21,177 nucleotides of DNA from an uncultured Eubacteriales bacterium. Its GTDB lineage: Bacteria > Bacillota > Clostridia > Oscillospirales > CAG-272. The stretch covers positions 1 to 21,177 of the forward strand of contig CAKSER010000030.1 of assembly GCA_934447715.1 (NCBI GenBank), given 5' to 3'. The notes beneath the pieces were generated by a model, which was not told the DNA's origin, ran no database searches, and worked only from the letters and a program-made list of their open reading frames with translations. Below, one piece after another: positions 1 to 6,141 of the stretch. Position 1 is the stretch's first letter, and each line of letters begins with the position of its first letter. Both the position numbers and the translations under genes were made by a program.

Positions 1-273
1 TCCTATAACACCTAAAAACACCCCGATCAGCCCCATTAAGGAATAATAGAGCCAGCTAAGACCGTTTTGAATCAGTGCATCAGAGAGAGAAAATGCGACG
101 GGAAGGAAAATCGAGAAAAAGAGTACAAACAGAAAAATTGCAAGAATAGAAACCAAAATAATTCCGAAAACAGACCCATTTTTTTCCTTGTTTCCTTTTT
201 TGAGTTTATTTCCACCCGGAAATGAAAGTGCAAATGTCTCCATGATCTGCTTTTTTAACAGAGTTTTAAGCAT
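1..273 (-). CDS. ABC transporter permease, N-terminal part (cut by window edge)
   Basis: Reading the minus strand from ATG at 273 gives 91 codons with no stop before the window edge. The product starts MLKTLLKKQIMETFAL, has a basic Lys/Asn-rich stretch near residues 24-32, then a hydrophobic segment at about 35-60 (FGIILVSILAIFLFVLFFSI) and a second at about 75-91. This is the layout of an integral membrane permease whose first helix follows a short cytoplasmic N-terminus. The start lies 3 nt after the stop of the ABC ATPase gene, so the two are almost certainly co-transcribed and form an ABC-2-like exporter or efflux pump. The substrate cannot be told. The 3' part is missing, so the family is inferred from context and hydrophobicity only. 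Confidence 0.75.
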   Translation of the reverse strand, partial: MLKTLLKKQIMETFALSFPGGNKLKKGNKEKNGSVFGIILVSILAIFLFVLFFSIFLPVAFSLSDALIQNGLSWLYYSLMGLIGVFLGVIG

Positions 274-276
274 AAA

Positions 277-981
277 TCAGTCCTCCAGCTCGAGGAATAC
301 CGATTCGAGAGACTCGTCGCCTCTTATCTCGTCGGTTTTGCCGCACTTAATCATTTTTCCGTTTTTGATGATCGCGACCTTGTCGCAAAGCTTTTCAACG
401 ACCTCAAGAACATGCGTCGAGAAGAAAATCGCTCCTCCGTTATCGCAGATCTCTCTCATGATCTCCTTAAGAGCATGTGATGCTTTCGGATCAAGGCCGA
501 CAAACGGTTCGTCCATAATAATAAGCTTCGGATCGTGAATAAGCGCCGAGATGACTACAAGCTTCTGCTTCATTCCGTGCGAATACTCGGAAATCTGCTG
601 CCCGAGATTGTCCTTAATCTCAAACAGCTCTGCATATTTATCTATCTTAGCCCTTCTCTGCTCGGTGCTAATACCGAATATGTCGGAGACAAAATTTAGA
701 TATCCGATTCCGGTCATATATTCATAAATATCCGGATTATCCGGTATGTATGCAATCTTTTTCTTGCATTCGATAGGATCGTCCTTTATCGAAATTCCGT
801 CGATAAATATATCTCCCTTTTCGAATTTCAGAATGCCGACAACAGATTTTAATGTGGTTGTCTTTCCTGCCCCGTTGTGGCCGATAAATCCGTATATTTC
901 ACCCGGAAGAATGTGCAGCGACAGATCGTCGACCGCCTTTTTTTGCCCGTATTCCTTGGTCAGATGTTCGATTTTAAGCAT
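277..981 (-). CDS. ABC transporter ATP-binding protein (ABC-2 / CcmA-like)
   Basis: A 234-residue nucleotide-binding subunit that would power a membrane transporter at the cytoplasmic face. All core motifs are present: Walker A GHNGAGKTT at 34-42, a divergent signature YSHGMKQK at 133-140 (canonical LSGGQ), Walker B LIIMDEP at 153-159 followed by the D-loop GLD, and the H-loop histidine at 190 (FFSTH). The YSHGMKQ form is common in ABC-2 exporter ATPases of Bacillota such as the NatA/EcsA-like group. ATG at 981 is preceded by AGGGG with 6 nt spacing. The gene is first in its transcript, behind a consensus promoter at 1034-1062, and the permease begins 3 nt after its stop. The substrate is unknown. 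Confidence 0.93.
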   Translation of the reverse strand: MLKIEHLTKEYGQKKAVDDLSLHILPGEIYGFIGHNGAGKTTTLKSVVGILKFEKGDIFIDGISIKDDPIECKKKIAYIPDNPDIYEYMTGIGYLNFVSDIFGISTEQRRAKIDKYAELFEIKDNLGQQISEYSHGMKQKLVVISALIHDPKLIIMDEPFVGLDPKASHALKEIMREICDNGGAIFFSTHVLEVVEKLCDKVAIIKNGKMIKCGKTDEIRGDESLESVFLELED

Positions 982-1033
982 AATATACCCCTAAGCAATG
1001 CGAAATCTCGCTTTTTTCCAATAATTCAGCAGT

Positions 1034-1062
1034 ATTATAGCATTATATGAATTTCATGTCAA
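1034..1062 (-). promoter_or_regulatory. Perfect-consensus sigma-A promoter for the ABC operon
   Basis: On the minus strand TTGACA (1062-1057) and TATAAT (1039-1034) are separated by exactly 17 nt, so both hexamers match the consensus fully. Transcription would start near 1027, about 45 nt upstream of the ABC ATPase ATG at 981. A 7-bp inverted repeat (1076-1095) lies just upstream of the -35 box and could be an operator. Confidence 0.85.
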
Positions 1063-1075
1063 CAAGAAATGAACG

Positions 1076-1095
1076 TTCTTACAAAAACGTAAGAA
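1076..1095. repeat. Inverted repeat upstream of the ABC promoter
   Basis: TTCTTAC (1076-1082) and GTAAGAA (1089-1095) are perfect inverted arms around AAAAAC. The repeat ends 13 bp upstream of the -35 hexamer at 1057-1062, a position suited to a regulator binding site. The adjoining GAACGTTC (1071-1078) is itself a palindrome. No regulator gene is seen in the window, so the role is inference. Confidence 0.4.
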
Positions 1096-1122
1096 ACACA
1101 CGGCATTTTTATGCTGCACATA

Positions 1123-1156
1123 AGAAATGCCCGGCAGATAGGTATTTCTGCCGGGC
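1123..1156 (-). terminator. Intrinsic terminator after the ligase gene
   Basis: A perfect 10-bp stem, GCCCGGCAGA (1129-1138) and TCTGCCGGGC (1147-1156) with an 8-nt loop, lies about 25 nt past the stop of the acyl-CoA ligase fusion gene. The minus-strand tail after it is ATTTCTTA, a modest U-run. The stem is GC-rich and strong. It separates this operon from the ABC promoter. Confidence 0.75.
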
Positions 1157-1180
1157 GCCGTTTTATTTATTCGGTTTTAT

Positions 1181-3628
1181 TTATTTCTTCAATCCGAGCA
1201 TTTTAATAGATTCTTCCTTCATTTTGTATTTAAGAATCTTTCCTGCTGCGTTCATCGGAAGCTCCTTTACAAAGACAAAGTATCTCGGAACCTTGTGTCT
1301 TGCCATGTGGGCATTACCGTATTCGCGCATTTCCTGTTCGTATGTCTCAAAGCCGTCCTTCAGAACAATCCATGCGCATGCTTCTTCTCCGTATCTTTCA
1401 TCCGGAACGCCGACAACCTGAACATCCTTGATCTTCGGATGCGTAAGATAAAACTCCTCGATCTCTCTCGGATAAATATTCTCACCGCCTCTGATGATCA
1501 TATCCTTAAGCCGTCCCGTGACCTTGTAGTATCCGTCCGGCGTGCGGCAGCAGATATCTCCTGTATGAAGCCAGCCGTCCTTGTCTATTGCGCCGGAGGT
1601 TTCCTTCGGCATCTTGTAATAGCCCTTCATAATGTTAAAGCCGCGTGCAACAAACTCGCCGTTTTCACCGTCCGGAAGATCCTCTCCGGTTTCCGGATCT
1701 ATAATTTTGCACTCGACGCCCGGAAAAGCGGAGCCGACAGTTTCGACTCGGTGATCAAGATCCTCGTTCACCTCTCCCATTGTGCATCCCGGAGCGGACT
1801 CTGTCTGACCGTAAACACTGACTATCTCGGTCATGTTCATCTCCTCTGCCGCGCGTCTCATAAGCTCGGGCGGGCAGTTCGAGCCTGCCATGATTCCGGT
1901 GCGGACATGCGAAAAGTCGGTTTTTGCAAAGTCCTCGTGGTTAAACATTCCGATAAACATAGTCGGAACGCCGTTAAAGCAGGTGATCTTTTCATCGGTA
2001 ACGCATTTAAGCGAGGATTTCGGCGAATAGTACGGAAGCGGAGAAAGTGTTCCGCCGTGCGTCATCATTGAGGTCATAGAAAGCACCATTCCGAAGCAGT
2101 GGAACATCGGCACCTGGATCATCATTCTGTCGGCTGTCGAAAGATCCATCCTGTCGCCGATGATTTTTCCGTCGTTTACGATGTTCAGGTGTGTAAGCAT
2201 TACCCCCTTCGGAAATCCGGTCGTTCCGGAGGTATACTGCATATTGCATACGTCGGTCGGTTTTACCTCTGCAGCTCTGCGCCTGACCTCCTCCTGCGGA
2301 ACGGTAACTGCTCTTTTTAACATATCATTCCACTCAAGGCATCCGTCCATTTCAAAGCCGACCGTGACGACATTGCGCAAAAACGGAAGACGCTTGCAGA
2401 AAAGCGGCTTGCCCTTTTCAAGCGTTTTAAGCTCCGGACAGAGCTCCTCGATTATCTCCTTATAATTAGAATCTCTGAAGCTTTCGATCATTATAAGAGT
2501 ATGTGTATCCGACTGTCTTAAAAGATATTCTGCCTCGTGGCTCTTATATGCGGTGTTGACGGTAACAACGACTCCGCCGATCTTCGTTACAGCCCAGAAG
2601 GTCAAAAACCACTGCGGAACATTTGTTGCCCATATTGCAACATGATCTCCTTTGCCTACTCCGAGCGAAATAAGCGCTGCGGCAGCTCTGTCAACATCCT
2701 TTCTGAATTCCGAATAGGTTCTTGTATAATCGAGTGTCGTATACTTAAATGCATACTGATCCGGATAATACTCCGCCATCGTGTCAAGCACCTGAGAGAA
2801 GGTCAGATCAGAGGTCTCGTACTTCTTCCACGGAAACGTACCTGTCTTGCTGCGGTTGTAATAAACCGGCATGGTTTTTGTGCTGTCCTTTGTATAAGAC
2901 GACATGACGCTTTCGAAATGAGTAAGAAGTATATCAGGATCGTCTGTTATATCATTTTCGTCAAGCGTAATAAATCCGTCATAGTCAAGCGAATTGAGCG
3001 AGATCATAAGATCGTCGATCGGTATTTCGCCGTCTCCTATAAGAACTCTCTCACCGTTTTTCCTGTCGCCGAGGCGGACATGGCAGATATATGCGCCGAG
3101 CGTCTGAATTGTCTTTTCAGCGCTTTCATTTCCGTTAAAATATGTCTCGGCATAGTTTAAGCACACGCCGACAGCGCCCATCTCGAAGCTGTTTATAAGC
3201 TCGATCAGCTTTTCCGTATCGGAATAAATGCCGACCGTTTCGATAAGCACCTTTACACCGAGGCTTTCTGCCTCCTTAATCGCTGTTTTAAGCTGCATGG
3301 CTGCCTCTTCATCGGCAATTCTGAAAATGACATACGGAATTGCAGCAGATGCTGCCATATTTACATATTCAACACAGGAACAGGTCATATCCTCGTTTTT
3401 TACAAGAGGAGTTGGATATGTAAGTGCGTATACCGAAATATGGCGGTTTATCAGCTTTCTTTTTGAGTCGGACACCGATGACGAGCGAAGAATGCTGTCT
3501 CTGTGGGACTGCTTTTCGGTTTTTGCATCAAATATTTCAAATCCGCCGAAATTATACTCTGCCGCGATATCGCAAAGACCGAGAAACGATTTTGTATTTA
3601 CAAGTTTACTTGAAAATCCGAGCTTCAT
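1181..3628 (-). CDS. Fusion protein: xylose-isomerase-like TIM barrel plus AMP-forming acyl-CoA synthetase
   Basis: An 815-residue protein from ATG at 3628, chosen because AGGAG sits 9 nt upstream and the barrel begins right there (MKLGFSSKL). Residues 1 to about 245 resemble the AP-endonuclease-2/sugar-isomerase TIM barrel: ETVGIY with Glu130, HVRLGDR (His183, Asp188) and GDGEIPIDDL followed by YDGFITLDEN. The usual Asp and His of the DxxH pair appear as Asn158 and Glu161, so metal binding may be altered. Residues from about 265 form a full ANL-family adenylating enzyme: P-loop YTSGTTGFPKG 465-475, YGQTES 606-611, HTGD 688-691, GRLKDMIIRGGENI 705-718, and the adenylation lysine in AAGK at 797. 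It should activate a carboxylic acid through an acyl-AMP to a CoA thioester; the acid is unknown. The start lies 1 nt after the stop of the LeuA-like gene, so the two are translationally coupled. Confidence 0.88.
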   Translation of the reverse strand: MKLGFSSKLVNTKSFLGLCDIAAEYNFGGFEIFDAKTEKQSHRDSILRSSSVSDSKRKLINRHISVYALTYPTPLVKNEDMTCSCVEYVNMAASAAIPYVIFRIADEEAAMQLKTAIKEAESLGVKVLIETVGIYSDTEKLIELINSFEMGAVGVCLNYAETYFNGNESAEKTIQTLGAYICHVRLGDRKNGERVLIGDGEIPIDDLMISLNSLDYDGFITLDENDITDDPDILLTHFESVMSSYTKDSTKTMPVYYNRSKTGTFPWKKYETSDLTFSQVLDTMAEYYPDQYAFKYTTLDYTRTYSEFRKDVDRAAAALISLGVGKGDHVAIWATNVPQWFLTFWAVTKIGGVVVTVNTAYKSHEAEYLLRQSDTHTLIMIESFRDSNYKEIIEELCPELKTLEKGKPLFCKRLPFLRNVVTVGFEMDGCLEWNDMLKRAVTVPQEEVRRRAAEVKPTDVCNMQYTSGTTGFPKGVMLTHLNIVNDGKIIGDRMDLSTADRMMIQVPMFHCFGMVLSMTSMMTHGGTLSPLPYYSPKSSLKCVTDEKITCFNGVPTMFIGMFNHEDFAKTDFSHVRTGIMAGSNCPPELMRRAAEEMNMTEIVSVYGQTESAPGCTMGEVNEDLDHRVETVGSAFPGVECKIIDPETGEDLPDGENGEFVARGFNIMKGYYKMPKETSGAIDKDGWLHTGDICCRTPDGYYKVTGRLKDMIIRGGENIYPREIEEFYLTHPKIKDVQVVGVPDERYGEEACAWIVLKDGFETYEQEMREYGNAHMARHKVPRYFVFVKELPMNAAGKILKYKMKEESIKMLGLKK

Positions 3629-3629
3629 A

Positions 3630-5015
3630 TTATCTGTCTCCTGCTTCTCCGTATTCACTGTATACGATCTTGTTGAGTGCATTTAAAAACGCTCTTATGC
3701 TTGCTCCGACGATATCGGTCGAAACACCGTTTCCGGAATAAAGCTTACCCTGCGAGCGCAGTCTGACAAGCGCGCTTCCGACAGCCTCTCTGCCCTCGGT
3801 CACAGCCTGAATCTGGAAGTCGTCAAGCTCATAATGATGGCCGACAATCTGCTCTATTGCATGGAATGCAGCGTCTATAGGACCGTCTCCCGTGCTTACG
3901 CCGCTGATTTTTTCTCCGTCCTTCAAAAGCGTAATATGTGCTGTTGCGGTGATCACGTTTCCGCTGTTTGAAACATAGCTTTCAAGATGATAGGTCGACG
4001 GAGTCTGCATTGCGGAGCTTGCAATAATTGCTTCAAGCTCCTTTGCGCCTATCGAGCTTCTGCGCGAGATGACTCTCTTTACCTCTTCAAACACCTTTCC
4101 GTTGTCGGTGGGAGAAAGCTCATATCCGAGCTCCTCAGACGCTCTTGCAACATCATCAAGTGTGCTTTCGCTATCGAGGAAGATTGTTCCCTTTTCATCT
4201 GCCTTTTTCTCGCTTAATACGGTTCTGCTTTCGATTTTTGACATTTCATGGTTTATCTGTGTCATCGAAAGACCGCATGACGCGCCGATTTCCTCTCCCC
4301 TTGCCCGAATAATGTCGGCAAGCTTGTCTGCCGCAAATCCGAAGGCGGAGGTTACAACAATATCGGCTCCTGCCTCGATGCACTCGACAGCCGCAGCAGC
4401 AGCCATTCCGAGGGCATCGCTTACTCTTACGCCGACCTTGAGATCACATGAGTCCTTTACAAATTTAACAAGCTCTGCAAATTCCGACGGGAGAAAAACT
4501 CCGGCATCGTCATAAAGAATTATCGAGTCTGCACCGTTTTCCAAAACCGTTTTGCAAACCTCCTTAAGGAAATCACGGTCTGCTCTTGATGCATCCTCCG
4601 CTGCAAATTCGACTCTTTCGCATTTTTCCTTTGCAAATTTGCAGGCAGTTGCGATTTTATCAAGCATTTTAGGTGCCTTAAGATGATAGTCATATTCCAT
4701 TCTGACTGTTGATACAGGGGCGGATATCTGAAGAACCGGCTTTTTTGCTTCGGAAATCCTGTCAAAGGAGAGCTCTATGCTTTTTTCATCAGGACATGTC
4801 GGAATGACAATCTCGGAATTTTCTACAACCTTTGATATCGTCCGATTGATTATAAGCTCCTCCTTGCTCCCGTTTGATGACGGCAGCTCGATTCTGTCTA
4901 CAAGGACAAGCTCAAGTTTCTTTGCCATATCCGTTTTTTCACGGAAGGACAGGCTAAGTCCGTCGGCTTTGACGGCATCTGCAATTGTTCTGTCGGATAC
5001 AATAATTCTCTTCAT
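3630..5015 (-). CDS. Degenerate 2-isopropylmalate-synthase-like protein with LeuA allosteric domain
   Basis: A 461-residue homologue of LeuA. ATG at 5015 follows a GGAGAAGAGG-type ribosome site; an in-frame extension upstream would run into the T-box terminator and is rejected. Residues 1 to about 240 align with the IPMS barrel (EDASR at 140-144, YDDAGVFLPSEFA), and about 335-452 form the leucine-binding regulatory domain (GDGPIDAAFHAIEQI, TDIVGASIRAFLNALN). Catalytic features are missing. DTTLRDGEQ reads DRTIADAVK, so the key Arg is Ala12 while Asp13 stays. The metal-binding HxH before the ND motif reads RVS (197-199). The GIGERAGN loop is unrecognisable, and the SGIHQDG segment is absent. 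True IPMS activity is therefore unlikely. A leucine-type T-box precedes it and the TIM-barrel/ligase fusion follows. It could be a leucine-sensing or scaffold protein, or have another aldolase-like activity. Confidence 0.85.
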   Translation of the reverse strand: MKRIIVSDRTIADAVKADGLSLSFREKTDMAKKLELVLVDRIELPSSNGSKEELIINRTISKVVENSEIVIPTCPDEKSIELSFDRISEAKKPVLQISAPVSTVRMEYDYHLKAPKMLDKIATACKFAKEKCERVEFAAEDASRADRDFLKEVCKTVLENGADSIILYDDAGVFLPSEFAELVKFVKDSCDLKVGVRVSDALGMAAAAAVECIEAGADIVVTSAFGFAADKLADIIRARGEEIGASCGLSMTQINHEMSKIESRTVLSEKKADEKGTIFLDSESTLDDVARASEELGYELSPTDNGKVFEEVKRVISRRSSIGAKELEAIIASSAMQTPSTYHLESYVSNSGNVITATAHITLLKDGEKISGVSTGDGPIDAAFHAIEQIVGHHYELDDFQIQAVTEGREAVGSALVRLRSQGKLYSGNGVSTDIVGASIRAFLNALNKIVYSEYGEAGDR

Positions 5016-5034
5016 ACTCTTTCCTCTTCTCCTG

Positions 5035-5075
5035 TAAAAAAAATAAATCCCACAGAGTATATAACTCTGCGGGAT
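5035..5075 (-). terminator. T-box-controlled intrinsic terminator
   Basis: Arms at 5064-5075 and 5047-5058 form a 12-bp stem with one G-U pair (minus strand ATCCCGCAGAGT / ACTCTGTGGGAT, loop TATAT), followed by TTTATTTTTTTT (5046-5035). It ends 20 nt before the LeuA-like start codon and is the off-state structure of the T-box leader. Confidence 0.92.
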
Positions 5076-5326
5076 GATCATTGCATGACCACGGTACCAC
5101 CCGTATTGCCGAATCAATCGGCCTCTCTGCAAGGCTCAAACAAGCCTCTCTGCTGTAACGGGCTTTCCCGGGATTCCGTACTTATAATCAAATGCCGAAA
5201 AGCACCGTATCATGTTAAGGAATCCAGCTCCGGTACGAGACTGCGCAAATAATCCGTTCTGCCTTTCACCTGACGGCAGCTCTCTGTGACGGTTGTTTCT
5301 TTGTGCATAATACCTTCGTCGCAATT
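5035..5326 (-). promoter_or_regulatory. T-box riboswitch leader, probably leucine-specific
   Basis: The T-box core GGGTGGTACCGTGG lies at 5102-5089 on the minus strand and is followed by a strong terminator hairpin at 5075-5047. Stem I carries the AGAGAG plus GGTGAAA apical pattern (about 5288-5262) inside a CTGCC/GGCAG stem. GGTA (5314-5311) can pair with TACC (5236-5233), and the loop this closes carries CTC followed by a G (5239-5236), as expected for a Leu specifier next to a conserved purine. UGGU in the T-box would pair with ACCA, fitting a tRNA with discriminator A, as tRNA-Leu has. Uncharged tRNA would favour antitermination and expression of the LeuA-like/ligase operon. The T-box itself is certain; the leucine assignment comes from hand folding. 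Confidence 0.92.
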
Positions 5327-5332
5327 TATTTT

Positions 5333-5361
5333 ATATTACCATCCGATCGTCATTATGTCAA
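5333..5361 (-). promoter_or_regulatory. Promoter of the T-box operon
   Basis: Minus strand TTGACA (5361-5356), 17-nt spacer, then TAATAT (5338-5333), a 4/6 match to the -10 consensus. The start would be near 5326, just before stem I of the T-box leader, which fits the expected layout. Confidence 0.7.
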
Positions 5362-5409
5362 CTGTCGTATTAGACAATCTTTAAATCAGCCGGCTTTGAT
5401 TTTTTGTTT

Positions 5410-6141
5410 TTATTTTGTTATGACGTCGTTTACAATACGTTCCTTGTCGCTTCCGACACGGTTCTCAACGTCTGCTTTAAGCTCGAGGATGTCTTTTTTC
5501 AGGCTGTCAGCCTTGCTTTTGGCGTTTTCGGTAATCCTCAAAAAGTCCTCCTTAATTCCGGAAACAACCGCACCGAACTGTAAGAGGTATCCCTCGGACA
5601 TTTCCTTAACCTTGGAATTTACCGTTTTAAGAATTTCATCCGCCTTGGCATTTGCTTTGTCAAGCGTTGCCTTTGCACAGCTTTCTGCGTCGTTTTTAAT
5701 TACTTCAGCTTCAGCTTTTGCATCCTCAATCAGCTTATCGGCGTTTAGCTGCGCAGAAACAAGAAGATTCCCGACCTTAGATGAAATAGCGTCGATGTTT
5801 TCCTTTCTGTCGGCAAAATCACGCATTTCCTGCTCTGCCTTAAGCTCGGCACTCTTAATGGTTTCCTCTGCCTTTTCAAGCTTTATATGCAATTCCCCGT
5901 TTTTCTTCAAAAGAAATTCGTTTTCGGCTTTAATTGCATCAATCTGCGAAAGAAGCCTTTTGTTTTCTGCCGAAAGCTCGGAATCGCGGCTTGCAATCTT
6001 TTCGGAAAGAGAGTTTATTTTATCCTTATAATCCTTTTCTCTGTTTGCAAAGCGCAGATTTGCCTCGGTTATATATTCATTTACATCCTCTTTGCGGTAT
6101 CCTCTGAAGGATTCGCGAAAGAAATTGCTTGAATTACTCAT
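5410..6141 (-). CDS. DivIVA-domain coiled-coil protein
   Basis: A 243-residue protein. Its N-terminus (FFRESFRGYRKEDVNEYITE, residues 7-26) matches the conserved DivIVA/GpsB head, which contacts the membrane and starts the coiled coil. The rest is rich in Glu, Lys and Ala with heptad character, long runs of charged helix (about 28-125 and 130-225) and no membrane segment. DivIVA-family proteins organise division, cell poles or wall synthesis at curved membranes; which of these applies is unknown. ATG at 6141 directly follows the ygiQ stop (TAA then ATG), with only a weak GAGA-type ribosome site, so translation is probably coupled to ygiQ. The adjacent T-box operon has its own promoter, and no convincing terminator lies in the gap after this gene. 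Confidence 0.85.
   Translation of the reverse strand: MSNSSNFFRESFRGYRKEDVNEYITEANLRFANREKDYKDKINSLSEKIASRDSELSAENKRLLSQIDAIKAENEFLLKKNGELHIKLEKAEETIKSAELKAEQEMRDFADRKENIDAISSKVGNLLVSAQLNADKLIEDAKAEAEVIKNDAESCAKATLDKANAKADEILKTVNSKVKEMSEGYLLQFGAVVSGIKEDFLRITENAKSKADSLKKDILELKADVENRVGSDKERIVNDVITK

Noticed and set aside
5016..5132. 39-codon N-terminal extension of the LeuA-like protein
   Set aside because: It runs through the T-box core and terminator hairpin. The good ribosome site and the family start both point to ATG at 5015.
5382..5408. Inverted repeat AAATCA/TGATTT with a T-rich plus-strand tail after the DivIVA-like gene
   Set aside because: The stem is only 6 bp and AT-rich, and the U-run is on the wrong strand for the upstream minus-strand gene, so I do not call a terminator.
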